A stretch of 64,000 nucleotides of DNA. Source: Bin80 sp965207565 (lineage in GTDB: Bacteria; Bacteroidota; Rhodothermia; Rhodothermales; Bin80). Below, piece after piece: positions 26,965 through 34,958 of this stretch. How positions within the stretch are numbered: the stretch's first letter is position 1; the number at the start of each line of letters is the position of its first letter. The stretch covers positions 213,957-277,956 of the forward strand of contig CBDBMQ010000020.1 of the NCBI GenBank assembly GCA_965207565.1, written 5' to 3'. The position numbers were made by a program, and so were the translations under genes. Below the pieces are notes generated by a model that saw nothing but the letters and a program-made list of their open reading frames with translations, had not been told where the DNA came from and ran no database searches.

Positions 26965-28298
26965 CCCGCGTCGTCATCATCGGGGGTGGCATTACTGGAC
27001 TGAGCGCTGCCTGGGCACTGCGTCAGTCTCCCGATCCTCCCGAGATCATGCTCCTGGAGCAGAGCGACCGACTGGGAGGATGTATCCATACCGAACAATT
27101 TAACGGCTTCCTGATGGAGCATGGGCCAGATGTATTTCTGGCTCGCAAGCCTGAAGCGATACAGCTGTGCAAAGCTCTGGGACTTTCTCTTCAAAAGACA
27201 AACAAAGATCAGCGGGGGGCATACCTGCGACGAGGGCACAGATTGTATCCGATACCGGAGGGGATGAGTGGGCTGGTACCGGGTCGGATTTGGCCGCTCC
27301 TCAGCTCTCCCCTGATCAGCCTCCAGGGGAAGCTGCGCGTACTTGCAGAACTTTTGCTCCCACCTCAAACGAATGGTGCAGATGAATCGATTCAAGACTT
27401 CTTCATCAGGCGGTTTGGCCGGGAAGCCTTCTTTGGCCTGATTGAGCCTCTCCTTGGCGGACTTGCCGGGGGGCGTGCCAACGAGCTCAGTATGAAGGCA
27501 CTCCTGCCGCATACGATGAATCTCGAATCAAAGTATGGCAGCGTCCTCCTTGGAGTTGGCCGAATGCCCACTCAGGAGCCCACCTCTCCGCTCCTAAGCC
27601 TTCCAGATGGATTATCCTCTTTGGTCACCGCCCTGACCATGGTCAACGAAAACAGCATCCGCCCCGGACATACGGCTACGGCCATCACAAAAATAGGTGC
27701 ACACTGGAAGGTCAGCATCGCCGGGTATGCTCCTCTGTCGGCCACCGACATCATTCTAGCCGTACCTGCCTGGAGTGCGGCGGCGATCACTCATTCAGCG
27801 ATTCCAGATCTAGCCGGACTCCTTCACCAAATCCCGTATCATGCAGGCACCATGGTTCATCTGGCCTACCATCAGACAGATGCCCCTAGGCCGCTCAATG
27901 GATATGGTCATCTGGTCGCCTCCGATCAAGCCACTTCTTCCGTGGCCGCGTGCACCTGGAGTGCGATCAAGCTCGCAGGACGTGCACCCGCTGGTCATTT
28001 ACTGTTTAGGCTCTATTTACGCGGCACGAAGATGACCGACAAAGTTATACTTGCACAGGCGTGCGCAGAGATGGAACAGGCGCTGGGGATTACCGCAGAT
28101 CCCCTATTCACCAGGATTCACCGCTTCCCCGCTGCGTTGCCCCAATATACACTTGGGCATGTCGGGCGAATTAAGGAAATCCATGAAACTGCGAGCTTTC
28201 ATTCAGGCCTCTATCTCGCGGGAAATTACCTGGATGGCGTGGGCATTCCGGATTGTATTCGCAATGGAATCCATGCGGCACATCAGATCGCCAATTAA
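26961..28298 (+). CDS. hemY: Protoporphyrinogen/coproporphyrinogen III oxidase (HemY/CgoX)
   Basis: FAD enzyme oxidising the porphyrinogen to porphyrin with oxygen. The dinucleotide motif VVIIGGGITGLSAAWAL is at the very N-terminus, GGCIHTEQFNGFLMEHGPD near 35-53 is the second FAD/substrate block, PLLGGLAGGRANELSMKALLP is near 165-185 and the C-terminal GLYLAGNYLDGVGIPDCIRNG closes the FAD site. 445 residues. ATGA overlap with hemH. In a hemQ-type operon it would oxidise coproporphyrinogen (CgoX). No hemF, hemN or hemG is present in the window. Confidence 0.93.
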   Translation: MTRVVIIGGGITGLSAAWALRQSPDPPEIMLLEQSDRLGGCIHTEQFNGFLMEHGPDVFLARKPEAIQLCKALGLSLQKTNKDQRGAYLRRGHRLYPIPEGMSGLVPGRIWPLLSSPLISLQGKLRVLAELLLPPQTNGADESIQDFFIRRFGREAFFGLIEPLLGGLAGGRANELSMKALLPHTMNLESKYGSVLLGVGRMPTQEPTSPLLSLPDGLSSLVTALTMVNENSIRPGHTATAITKIGAHWKVSIAGYAPLSATDIILAVPAWSAAAITHSAIPDLAGLLHQIPYHAGTMVHLAYHQTDAPRPLNGYGHLVASDQATSSVAACTWSAIKLAGRAPAGHLLFRLYLRGTKMTDKVILAQACAEMEQALGITADPLFTRIHRFPAALPQYTLGHVGRIKEIHETASFHSGLYLAGNYLDGVGIPDCIRNGIHAAHQIAN

Positions 28299-28309
28299 AA
28301 ATCTGTAGA

Positions 28310-28666
28310 CTTCAAAAAATCGCCCCGCTCAAGAGTGTCCAGCGGCAATTCGATTTGCTGAGAGCCGAAGAGGAGATGGCGATTTCAAAGGAGGAATGGG
28401 GACTTCTGGAAAGTCGAACTGGCATATAGAGACAGGTCAACAGCACCGAACTCGGCAGTCTTGTCTTCAAGGAGCCGCATTGGAAGGCTGCAGTCGCACA
28501 ACTTCAAGGGGCTCAGGCGCGGTTGCAGGATGCTGAGGCGCGTCTGAAACTGTCTGACGACAATTCGTTTGAAAAGACACGTTTCGTACATACCCGTCTG
28601 GAATCAGAACCCGTGACTGGAAATCCAGACTCAGGAGCTCCTATGCAACAGAGATTGGATTCTTGA
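28310..28666 (+). pseudogene. Decayed fragment of an RND-type membrane fusion (adaptor) protein
   Basis: Reading 28310 onward in one frame gives a coiled-coil hairpin pattern: EEEMAISKEEWGLLESR, then after an in-frame TAG (28427-28429) LGSLVFKEPHWKAAVAQLQG and AQARLQDAEARLKL. RND adaptor proteins have the same layout (W-x-x-L..., SPL-LREPQ-x-x-A-A-x-A-x-L, ARLxLERT); compare the intact adaptor at 33770, which has SPLALWEPQIEAAQSAL in this position. Both the N-terminal barrel half and the C-terminal half are missing, so this is a remnant. It begins 12 bases after hemY and runs into the end of the convergent P450 gene. Confidence 0.6.
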
Positions 28667-30680
28667 TTCCGGTAATACGAAACTTGATGTTTTTCCTGGG
28701 CGCACAGGACGGGAATGGATTGATTTTGAGTTCACGGCCTTCGGGAACCAACTCCATCTTAAAATGATATGCGAGGAGCATTATGTTTACAATTACCTGA
28801 AGTTCCGTTTGGCGCTGTCCCAGGCAGGTATGAGTCCCCAAACCATATGGTGCATAGGCTCCAGGCTGCTTATGCTCGGCACGATCCGGTAAATAGCGAT
28901 CTATATCAAATTGATCGGGATTTTTGTACAAATCAGCATCGTAATGAGGCGCGGTGCAACCAATGAGTACTCGTGACTCTGTAGGAATTTCATAACCGTC
29001 ATACGTACACCGGTTCACGACTCCCCTTATCTGCCATGGAATTACTGGATACATGCGAGCCGTCTCCATGAAGAGGCGAGACGTGATATCCGCGTTTCTG
29101 GGACAAAAATCTTTGTCTTCGGGCACCCGTCCATTTCCAAAAAACTTCTCCGCTTCCCGGCAGACCCCATCGTATACCTTCGGGTTTCGCAGCATGCAAT
29201 AAAGTACAAAGGCAATCCCCGCACCCATATAAATACTTGCGACCATGGTCGAGACGAACGAGAACGTCAAATCTGACTCTGACAAAAGCTGAGGATCATT
29301 CTTGTGAATTTCCAAGAATTTGTCCGGAATATCTACCGGCTTCCCTTTTCGTTGCCCCGGCGTATGTGATTCAACGATCATCTCCCTGAATTTGCTTACA
29401 TGCTTTCGGTAACGCCTCATTTTCGGGGTTTTCATCATAAACCCGGGGAAAACCCCCGTTACTCGCGTGATCAATGCACGATGTTCGTAGTCCAGCAGTT
29501 CCTCGGAGAAATGAGTACAGTCCACACTCGTGGTCAGGTGCGAGACCTGAAGACTCGCCAAAGTTCTGAGCGCAGGTGTCATTGACAGAACATCCCCTTC
29601 CTTCCAGGTTTTCATGGACGATCTGCTATAATGATACAAGTCCGATAACCGGTTCGCGAGCGCAGAGCGAGCATATGCCCCTTTCACTGCCTTGCGAATT
29701 TTGTGATGATTCGCACCATCTGAGCCCGGCAGGGTTGTGTTAGAACCGAATTCGCTTTCAAGGTCCCCGATGTATTCCTTGGCGCGAAAGTAAAACCGGG
29801 AATGTTTATGGACCCATTGATTTATATCCGCTCCCATCACGGCATAAACGGGGAAGCCCCTCATTTTGAATGGCATTTTCATGACGGACCCATATTGAGC
29901 ATGGATCCCTTGTAGTCCCCTTGCAATATTCCCCTTGAAAAAATCTCGCTGGCGGAGAATATCTATGACTCGAACTTCCGGAATGGGTTTGGTACTGCTT
30001 CTCTTCCGCCTGGGTTGGACGGTACTATTCTCCACAGCAGTAGCAACCGTTCGCCCCACAAGATCCAATTTAGCAAGTAAACTGATCCTCTCTATTCCGT
30101 CCTCATAATCTTCCTCCTCAAGCAATAACTTAAAACCCTCAACTGCGTGCATCAAAGCAATCAGAATTGCATCCTTCGGACTTGGAAGGATACCCTCTTT
30201 GAATATCGTCTCAAAGATTCTTGTCTTTGCTTCCCGGAGAGCAATCGATTCGCTAGGATAGGTACCCGTCCGTGAAACCGATTTAGTGAGACCAAAAAAA
30301 CCGCCAAGCTCGCGATTAAGGATTCTCTTATCGACCAAGCGGTCTAACGTGACACTAACGATCTCATCTGCTCTGCTCGCAGTTCGTTCAATCCAATACT
30401 GTGCATCGTGAGCCTCTTCCCTTTCCTTGGACTTTGCGATATCCCGCAGTGTAAAATCCAACAACTCGTCTCCAGTTGGAGTTGAGTCCTGCAAATAAAG
30501 CCTCTCCAGGTCCGTATCAATGCGCCCTCTAAGTGCAAGATCGGCAATGACCGTCCCCGCCATGGCACAAGAAAAACCCCAACCCGGCGCGATCTCCAGG
30601 TAGCCAGTTTCCTCGTTCAACATCAGAAGAACAAATTCTTCAACAAGACCGATTTCAAATGTAGCAGCGTCTGTACTCAT
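28641..30680 (-). CDS. GPP34 (GOLPH3-like) domain fused to cytochrome P450
   Basis: 679 residues, much longer than a bacterial P450 (about 400-450). Residues about 12-220 look like a GPP34/GOLPH3 domain: EEFVLLMLNEETGYL, AMAGTVIADLALRGRI, PTGDELLDFTL, YWIERTA, LVDKRIL. In eukaryotes this domain binds phosphatidylinositol-4-phosphate at the Golgi; bacterial copies are membrane-associated with unclear roles. From about 240 a P450 follows, with ExxR at Glu539-Arg542 and the haem loop YGLGTHTCLG with Cys619. The I-helix region (about 480-485, VASIYM) lacks the usual acid-alcohol pair. No redox partner gene adjoins, apart from the Rieske protein upstream on the same strand (305-base gap). Base composition looks lower in GC than neighbours. 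Substrate unknown; a membrane-held lipid, sterol or terpenoid is plausible. Confidence 0.85.
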   Translation of the reverse strand: MSTDAATFEIGLVEEFVLLMLNEETGYLEIAPGWGFSCAMAGTVIADLALRGRIDTDLERLYLQDSTPTGDELLDFTLRDIAKSKEREEAHDAQYWIERTASRADEIVSVTLDRLVDKRILNRELGGFFGLTKSVSRTGTYPSESIALREAKTRIFETIFKEGILPSPKDAILIALMHAVEGFKLLLEEEDYEDGIERISLLAKLDLVGRTVATAVENSTVQPRRKRSSTKPIPEVRVIDILRQRDFFKGNIARGLQGIHAQYGSVMKMPFKMRGFPVYAVMGADINQWVHKHSRFYFRAKEYIGDLESEFGSNTTLPGSDGANHHKIRKAVKGAYARSALANRLSDLYHYSRSSMKTWKEGDVLSMTPALRTLASLQVSHLTTSVDCTHFSEELLDYEHRALITRVTGVFPGFMMKTPKMRRYRKHVSKFREMIVESHTPGQRKGKPVDIPDKFLEIHKNDPQLLSESDLTFSFVSTMVASIYMGAGIAFVLYCMLRNPKVYDGVCREAEKFFGNGRVPEDKDFCPRNADITSRLFMETARMYPVIPWQIRGVVNRCTYDGYEIPTESRVLIGCTAPHYDADLYKNPDQFDIDRYLPDRAEHKQPGAYAPYGLGTHTCLGQRQTELQVIVNIMLLAYHFKMELVPEGRELKINPFPSCAPRKNIKFRITGIKNPISVA

Positions 30681-30985
30681 TTTCTATTCTATGGGAACTC
30701 TACTCTTTTATAAATAGGTCGACCAGATAAGTTTTATAATTTGCGTGTAAACCCCGGTAGAATTGCTACCTGCCCGGCTATTAGTGGTAATGCATGTCTT
30801 GATGGCAATGCATACCTGTGCTCGATACATGCAGTACGAGGTCACGAATGTTCATCCCTCACTGCTGTCTTTCTTCATCGATCCAAAGCCTTCCCGCGAG
30901 ATACTCGTTTGAAAAAGATATCTTCATTCCTATTTTTCTCCACCAGTAAGTAAACGTGGCATGGAATCCCTGTGTTCCTGAAGAT
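30681..30985. other. Intergenic region before the P450 gene
   Basis: 305 bases between the Rieske stop and the P450 start, both on the minus strand. No gene is visible. An imperfect inverted repeat GGTAATGCAT (30786-30795) and ATGCATACC (30808-30816) also contains a directly repeated AATGCAT 20 bases apart. It lies about 110 bases upstream of the P450 ATG and could be a regulatory site; nothing else supports that. The stretch near 30700-30740 is AT-rich, as a promoter would be. Confidence 0.3.
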
Positions 30986-31981
30986 TTATGATGGATAGAA
31001 TTGCCTACAGTATCGTCTATACCTCCCGATTTCGCCATCTGACCGCGACAGCCTCGGCTGCGTAGCATATCTCTTATTCCGCCAGATACGGACATCATCC
31101 AGCACCTCTTTCTTGTGATAGGACAGAACCAGTCTGTTCATAAGACCGGTCCGAAAACTCACCGGCAGAAATCCCATTCCGATAATCGCTCGTTTCGGTT
31201 TACGCAATTCTTTTATCTTGGTAGCCAGTACTACCTCAATGTGTTTCCCATCAACGGGCGTCGAAAGCATGTAAAATCTTATGTGCATGTCAACGGATCT
31301 CTCGTGAGTAGTCACATAAGAGACACCAAGCCCGTAAACCTGAGCCCGTGCACAAACATCAAAATGGAACTTCATTCCGCCCACATTCTGAGTGCGAATG
31401 AATTCGAAGTGACTTCTAAGATAATGACCATCTATTTTCAGCGACTCCATTCGTTTCACATTCTCAAAGCCATGTACATATCGTAAATGAGCTAAGTCTA
31501 CCGAGTTCTCCGTCGTTTCCTGAGGGTGCCCAGGAAATTGAAGCGTTTCAAATGCCAAATCACTCCAATTGCCCTCAAGCTCTGTATCCTCTGGAAGACT
31601 CCATTGTGGAGAACGTCCATCAATCCCCCACCAGGCAAAGATCATCCCATCAATCTCCCTCGTCTCATAAACCTCTAGCTTTGCCGTCTTGGGAGGTGGA
31701 GCGAAAGGAGTGGAGACACATTTGCCACCGACCTCAAACTCAAATCCGTGAAAAGGGCATACCAGGCAACCGTTTCGCACCATTCCCCCAGAGTCAGGGC
31801 CTAGCTCTGCACCCAAGTGTGGGCAGAATGCATCAGCTACACAGACATCACCTTTATCATTGCACCAAACAATGATTTCTTCGCCCATCCAAGTCTTTCT
31901 GATCAATTTCTTCCTGAGTAAATTCTTGCGAATGGCCACAAAATACCAACCTTCAGGAAATGCCGGAATTTGATTAATCAT
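30986..31981 (-). CDS. Rieske non-haem iron oxygenase, steroid/sterol-type
   Basis: 331 residues. The Rieske [2Fe-2S] site is CPHLGAEL (Cys53, His55) and CPFHGF (Cys75, His78). The mononuclear iron site is ENSVDLAHLRYVHGF, with Asp162, His165 and His170 in the D-x2-H-x4-H pattern. The NxVDxAHxxxVH wording resembles KshA (3-ketosteroid 9-hydroxylase) and DAF-36/Neverland cholesterol 7-desaturase more than aromatic-ring dioxygenase alpha subunits. It would need a reductase, which is not in the window. It is upstream of the P450 gene on the same strand and divergent from the sterol methyltransferase-like gene. ATG at 31981. The start region is duplicated in diverged form at 33403-33556. Confidence 0.85.
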   Translation of the reverse strand: MINQIPAFPEGWYFVAIRKNLLRKKLIRKTWMGEEIIVWCNDKGDVCVADAFCPHLGAELGPDSGGMVRNGCLVCPFHGFEFEVGGKCVSTPFAPPPKTAKLEVYETREIDGMIFAWWGIDGRSPQWSLPEDTELEGNWSDLAFETLQFPGHPQETTENSVDLAHLRYVHGFENVKRMESLKIDGHYLRSHFEFIRTQNVGGMKFHFDVCARAQVYGLGVSYVTTHERSVDMHIRFYMLSTPVDGKHIEVVLATKIKELRKPKRAIIGMGFLPVSFRTGLMNRLVLSYHKKEVLDDVRIWRNKRYATQPRLSRSDGEIGRYRRYCRQFYPS

Positions 31982-32236
31982 AACCTCACAGATATGAATT
32001 ACGCGATTTACAAAACAAATGCCAATTCGACCGTAACAATATAGTCAACCTATTAATTAAACAAAAAAGAATAATAAGTGTTTGCATGGAAATTTTGGTT
32101 CTATCCCAAAAACAAATGTAAAATCGTAAGTTCTAAAAACCTTCCAGCTAGATGGGCAAAATAATCTCACTAATGGGCAGTATGATATGAATATGCAGAA
32201 GTGCGCGCGGACGCTTGCGGCAATCCGTTCCCGTTG

Positions 32237-33413
32237 ATGAAGCCGAGCAAGAAGCTGAAGTTCCGCATCTTGGAGCAAGCGGCGCGAGTTGCCCGCTTGA
32301 GGCGCTACCAAATGCGGCTGGACGAGCTGTCGAAATCACCAGGGATGCGTACGGCGGCTGGGTCGATCGGGCGTCGCGTACGACACTTCAACGGCTGGGT
32401 CGATCGGGCGGTGCGGGAGGCCGGAATCGCTGGTGGCTACGACCACGCGGAAACGGTCGGGGAATACTACGAGCTCAGCAACGGCTTCATGGTTTGGAGT
32501 TGGGGCGAATCCCTGCATTTCGTGCCCCTTACGCCTCATGAAAGTCTGGAGGAGTCCAAGATCCGGCACCAGCGCGCGATGATCGCTAAGCTGGAGTTAG
32601 AACAGGGCATGATGGTGATCGACGTGGGTTGCGGGGTCGGCGGCCCAATGCGCCGCGTCGTCCGCGAGACCGGTGCCAGGGTCGTGGGGATCAATATCAA
32701 TGAGACCCAGCTTGCGCAAGCGAAGAAGTTGAATGCCGAGGCCGGACTCGACCACTTGGTAGACTTGAAGAAGTGCAGCTTTATGGACATGAGCGCCATC
32801 GAGGACGACACCTTCGACCGGGGTTACGCCATCGAGTCAACGTGCCATGCGCAGGACAAGCAACGCGCCTTCGCGGAAATATTCCGCGTGCTGAAACCAG
32901 GTGCCCTGTTCTGGGGTCAGGAAATGTGTCTGACGGACCGGTTTGATCCGAACGACGGTCGACACCGTGCCGTCAAGCAGGATCTCATGCGCGGTGTCGC
33001 GCTGCACGACATCGCCCACGTTCGGGGAAGTGAATCGCGCGCTAGAAACCGCTGGGTTTCAAGTCATTGAGGGAAGGGACTGGGACGTCCAGGAGGGACC
33101 ATCGACGCCTTGGTATCAACCCATGGAGAGTCGCCACGGGACCTTGGGAAACGCCTTGATCAGGCTTCCGTGGGGCCGCAAGATGATCATCGCGGGATTG
33201 AAGCTGGCTGAGCTTCTACGGCTCTTCCCGAATGGCTCGGCGGAAGTCGTTCGGCTCCTTGATCGAACCGCGGGGGCATGGGTTGCAGGCGGCAAGACGG
33301 GTACATTTACGCCGCTGTACTGTTTTCTGGCTCGCAAACCTTCTTGGAGCCTGAAACAACGCCCACCCCCCCCCCCAAAAAAAATAATTTTGGGGCATCC
33401 CCAGTCTTTCTGA
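32237..33413 (+). pseudogene. Sterol C-24 methyltransferase homologue, disrupted by a frameshift
   Basis: N-terminal frame (ATG 32237, or GTG 32201, to about 33012): YYELSNGFMVWSWGESLHF, the SMT-type aromatic segment, then SAM motif I VIDVGCGVGGPMRRV at 127-141, VVGININ, and AIESTCHAQDK. The frame then derails into a stop at 33070. The next frame continues at once with FGEVNRALETAGFQV and closes with LLDRTAGAWVAGGKTG and FTPLYCFLARKP, which is the sterol methyltransferase C-terminal domain (ERG6 ends GGK...FTPM...ARKP). One extra base near 33012-33017 explains the break. After ARKP the frame runs into an 11-C/8-A tract and foreign sequence, so the native stop is lost. GC is visibly higher than the flanks. 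Family members methylate C-24 of the sterol side chain with S-adenosylmethionine. Confidence 0.8.
33366..33395. repeat. C11-A8 homopolymer junction with small hairpin
   Basis: An 11-base C run (33366-33376) is followed directly by eight A (33377-33384) and then TAATTTTGGGG. The last CCCCAAAA and the TTTTGGGG form an 8-base stem. It is the exact junction between the end of the sterol methyltransferase homologue and the duplicated Rieske segment. It may be a recombination joint or an assembly weak point. Confidence 0.6.
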
Positions 33414-33556
33414 TCAACTTCTCCTTCAGTAAATGCTTGCGATTGGCTACAAAATACCAACACCTTCATGGAATGCCGGAACTTGGTTAAGCACAATCTC
33501 GTAGTATGAATCACCCAATTTACAGAATCAAAACAATTTGACCATACAAATAATAT
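33403..33556 (-). pseudogene. Diverged remnant of a second Rieske oxygenase gene 5' end
   Basis: The plus-strand sequence from 33403 is clearly related to 31892-32047, the start of the intact Rieske gene and its upstream region. On the minus strand it reads NQVPAFHEG, then after a two-base insertion WYFVANRKHLLKEKLIRKT, against NQIPAFPEGWYFVAIRKNLL and KKLIRKT in the intact gene. Only about 30 codons plus about 60 bases of upstream sequence remain; the Rieske cluster and iron site are absent. It ends at the C/A homopolymer junction behind the sterol methyltransferase homologue. Confidence 0.8.
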
Positions 33557-33622
33557 CCGGACTGTAAAACGATTACATAAATTTTTTGTTAGCCTAAATT
33601 AGAAGGAAATTTACCTTAGAGG

Positions 33623-33713
33623 TTCTTGCAAAACTCTTCTACAATCCGTATAGATATGCCCGCAGACGATCCCTGAGCAATATTCTCCTCCAAATGAGAG
33701 AGTTTTGCAAGAA
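33623..33713. mobile_element. MITE-like element with 15-base terminal inverted repeats
   Basis: TTCTTGCAAAACTCT at 33623-33637 is repeated as its perfect reverse complement AGAGTTTTGCAAGAA at 33699-33713, with 61 bases between. There is no room for a transposase. Flanks read CTTAGAGG on the left and GTTCCCTAA on the right, so the element may extend a few bases further; a clear target-site duplication is not evident. It lies between the Rieske remnant and the efflux adaptor gene. A non-autonomous insertion sequence derivative is the likeliest reading; a regulatory stem-loop upstream of the efflux genes is the alternative. Confidence 0.5.
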
Positions 33714-33769
33714 GTTCCCTAATTTATAGTGAAAGTATAACCAACGCCCAATAGAACTTGAACAACCCA

Positions 33770-34876
33770 ATGGGCAGAAAACTCAGCTACATAGCCGCCG
33801 CTGTCATCCTCATCGTATCTGCGACCGTGGCAGCCATTCTTATTGCCGGAAGACCCGAGACTGTCCGCCAGGAAGTTCCATCGCGTGTACCGTTTGTGAG
33901 CACAACCTCCATAACCCGTGGAGAGGGAGCTATCCCGATCTATGGCGGAGGCACCGTTCGATCACATGCAGAAGTGAACGTGACGGCTGAAGTATCTGGC
34001 AGAGTCATATGGGTGAATCCCACATTTCAGAGTGGAGGGCAAGTTCCCCGGGGTGAGGCACTGTTCCAGATTGATGATGCCAACTATTTAGGTCAGGTTG
34101 ATCGTGCACAAGCAAATGTGGACGCCCAAGAACTGGAGTTGATGCGGGTGACCACAGAAGCCGACCTTGCCAGGATTCAGTTTGAAAAACGGGAGAATGA
34201 TCAGACTCCGGCGCCCCTCAGCCCCTTGGCACTGTGGGAACCGCAAATTGAAGCCGCCCAGTCTGCACTGAAAAGGGACCAAACAGAACTCGCAGAAGCA
34301 AAATTGTACCTTTCCCGCACAGTCATTCACAGCCCCTTTTCTGCAGCAGTGCTAAACGAGTCCGTCACGGTGGGAGAATTTGTGACGGCAGGCCAAAGTG
34401 TCGGGCGTATATACGCGGTTGATACGGTTGAAGTCATGGTGTCGCTTCCAGATCAGAATGCTGCACTCATACCGAATCTCTGGGAATTGAAGCCAGGGGT
34501 GAACCGCAAACGGGTCGCCGCTCGGGTGACTGCTGAATATGGCGATTCGATGGTTTCGTGGGCAGGTTATGTAGATCGTGCAGAAGCAGCCCTGGAGCAA
34601 CAGACACGTACGATCAAAGTCGTCATTCGTGTACCTCATCCGTTCACATCCGGTCGGATCGCAAAGCCGGAAAGCCACATGCAATTGAACGACCCACCAC
34701 CCCTGTTGATCGGCAAGTTTGTGAATGTTGAAATTGACGGAGTCACCCCAGAGCAATATTTCAAAATACCTCGCTCCGCTCTCAAACCAAATAACGAGGT
34801 CTGGGTCGTGGCTGATGATGTAATCAGCCGGATTCCCGTACAAGTTTGCAGCGCTCGGAAGATGAGATTTTTGTGA
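33770..34876 (+). CDS. RND efflux adaptor (membrane fusion protein), frameshifted near its end
   Basis: Links an inner-membrane RND pump to an outer-membrane factor. N-terminal membrane anchor (residues about 5-27), lipoyl/barrel half around VTAEVSGRVIWVN, an alpha-helical hairpin near 115-185 (VDRAQANVDAQELEL; EPQIEAAQSALKRDQ), and the second lipoyl half AVLNESVTVGEFV. The frame ends at 34876 after VQVCSARKMRFL. The neighbouring frame carries the expected end, QRSEDEIFVTGALEEGQEI and VISGIQTAIDGM, to a TGA at 34962. Restoring one T in gtttgcag (about 34848) gives VQVLQRSEDE. The true stop would overlap the pump ATG (ATGA). ATG at 33770 is preferred to a TTG at 33758. Confidence 0.85.
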   Translation: MGRKLSYIAAAVILIVSATVAAILIAGRPETVRQEVPSRVPFVSTTSITRGEGAIPIYGGGTVRSHAEVNVTAEVSGRVIWVNPTFQSGGQVPRGEALFQIDDANYLGQVDRAQANVDAQELELMRVTTEADLARIQFEKRENDQTPAPLSPLALWEPQIEAAQSALKRDQTELAEAKLYLSRTVIHSPFSAAVLNESVTVGEFVTAGQSVGRIYAVDTVEVMVSLPDQNAALIPNLWELKPGVNRKRVAARVTAEYGDSMVSWAGYVDRAEAALEQQTRTIKVVIRVPHPFTSGRIAKPESHMQLNDPPPLLIGKFVNVEIDGVTPEQYFKIPRSALKPNNEVWVVADDVISRIPVQVCSARKMRFL

Positions 34877-34958
34877 CCGGTGCACTGGAGGAAGGGCAGG
34901 AAATCGTGATCAGCGGGATCCAAACTGCCATTGACGGTATGACCGTGCAAACTGGATC

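Noticed and set aside
33373..33395. CCCCAAAA/TTTTGGGG resembling ciliate telomere repeat
   Set aside because: Only one unit on each side, explained by the homopolymer joint; no sign of a linear end.
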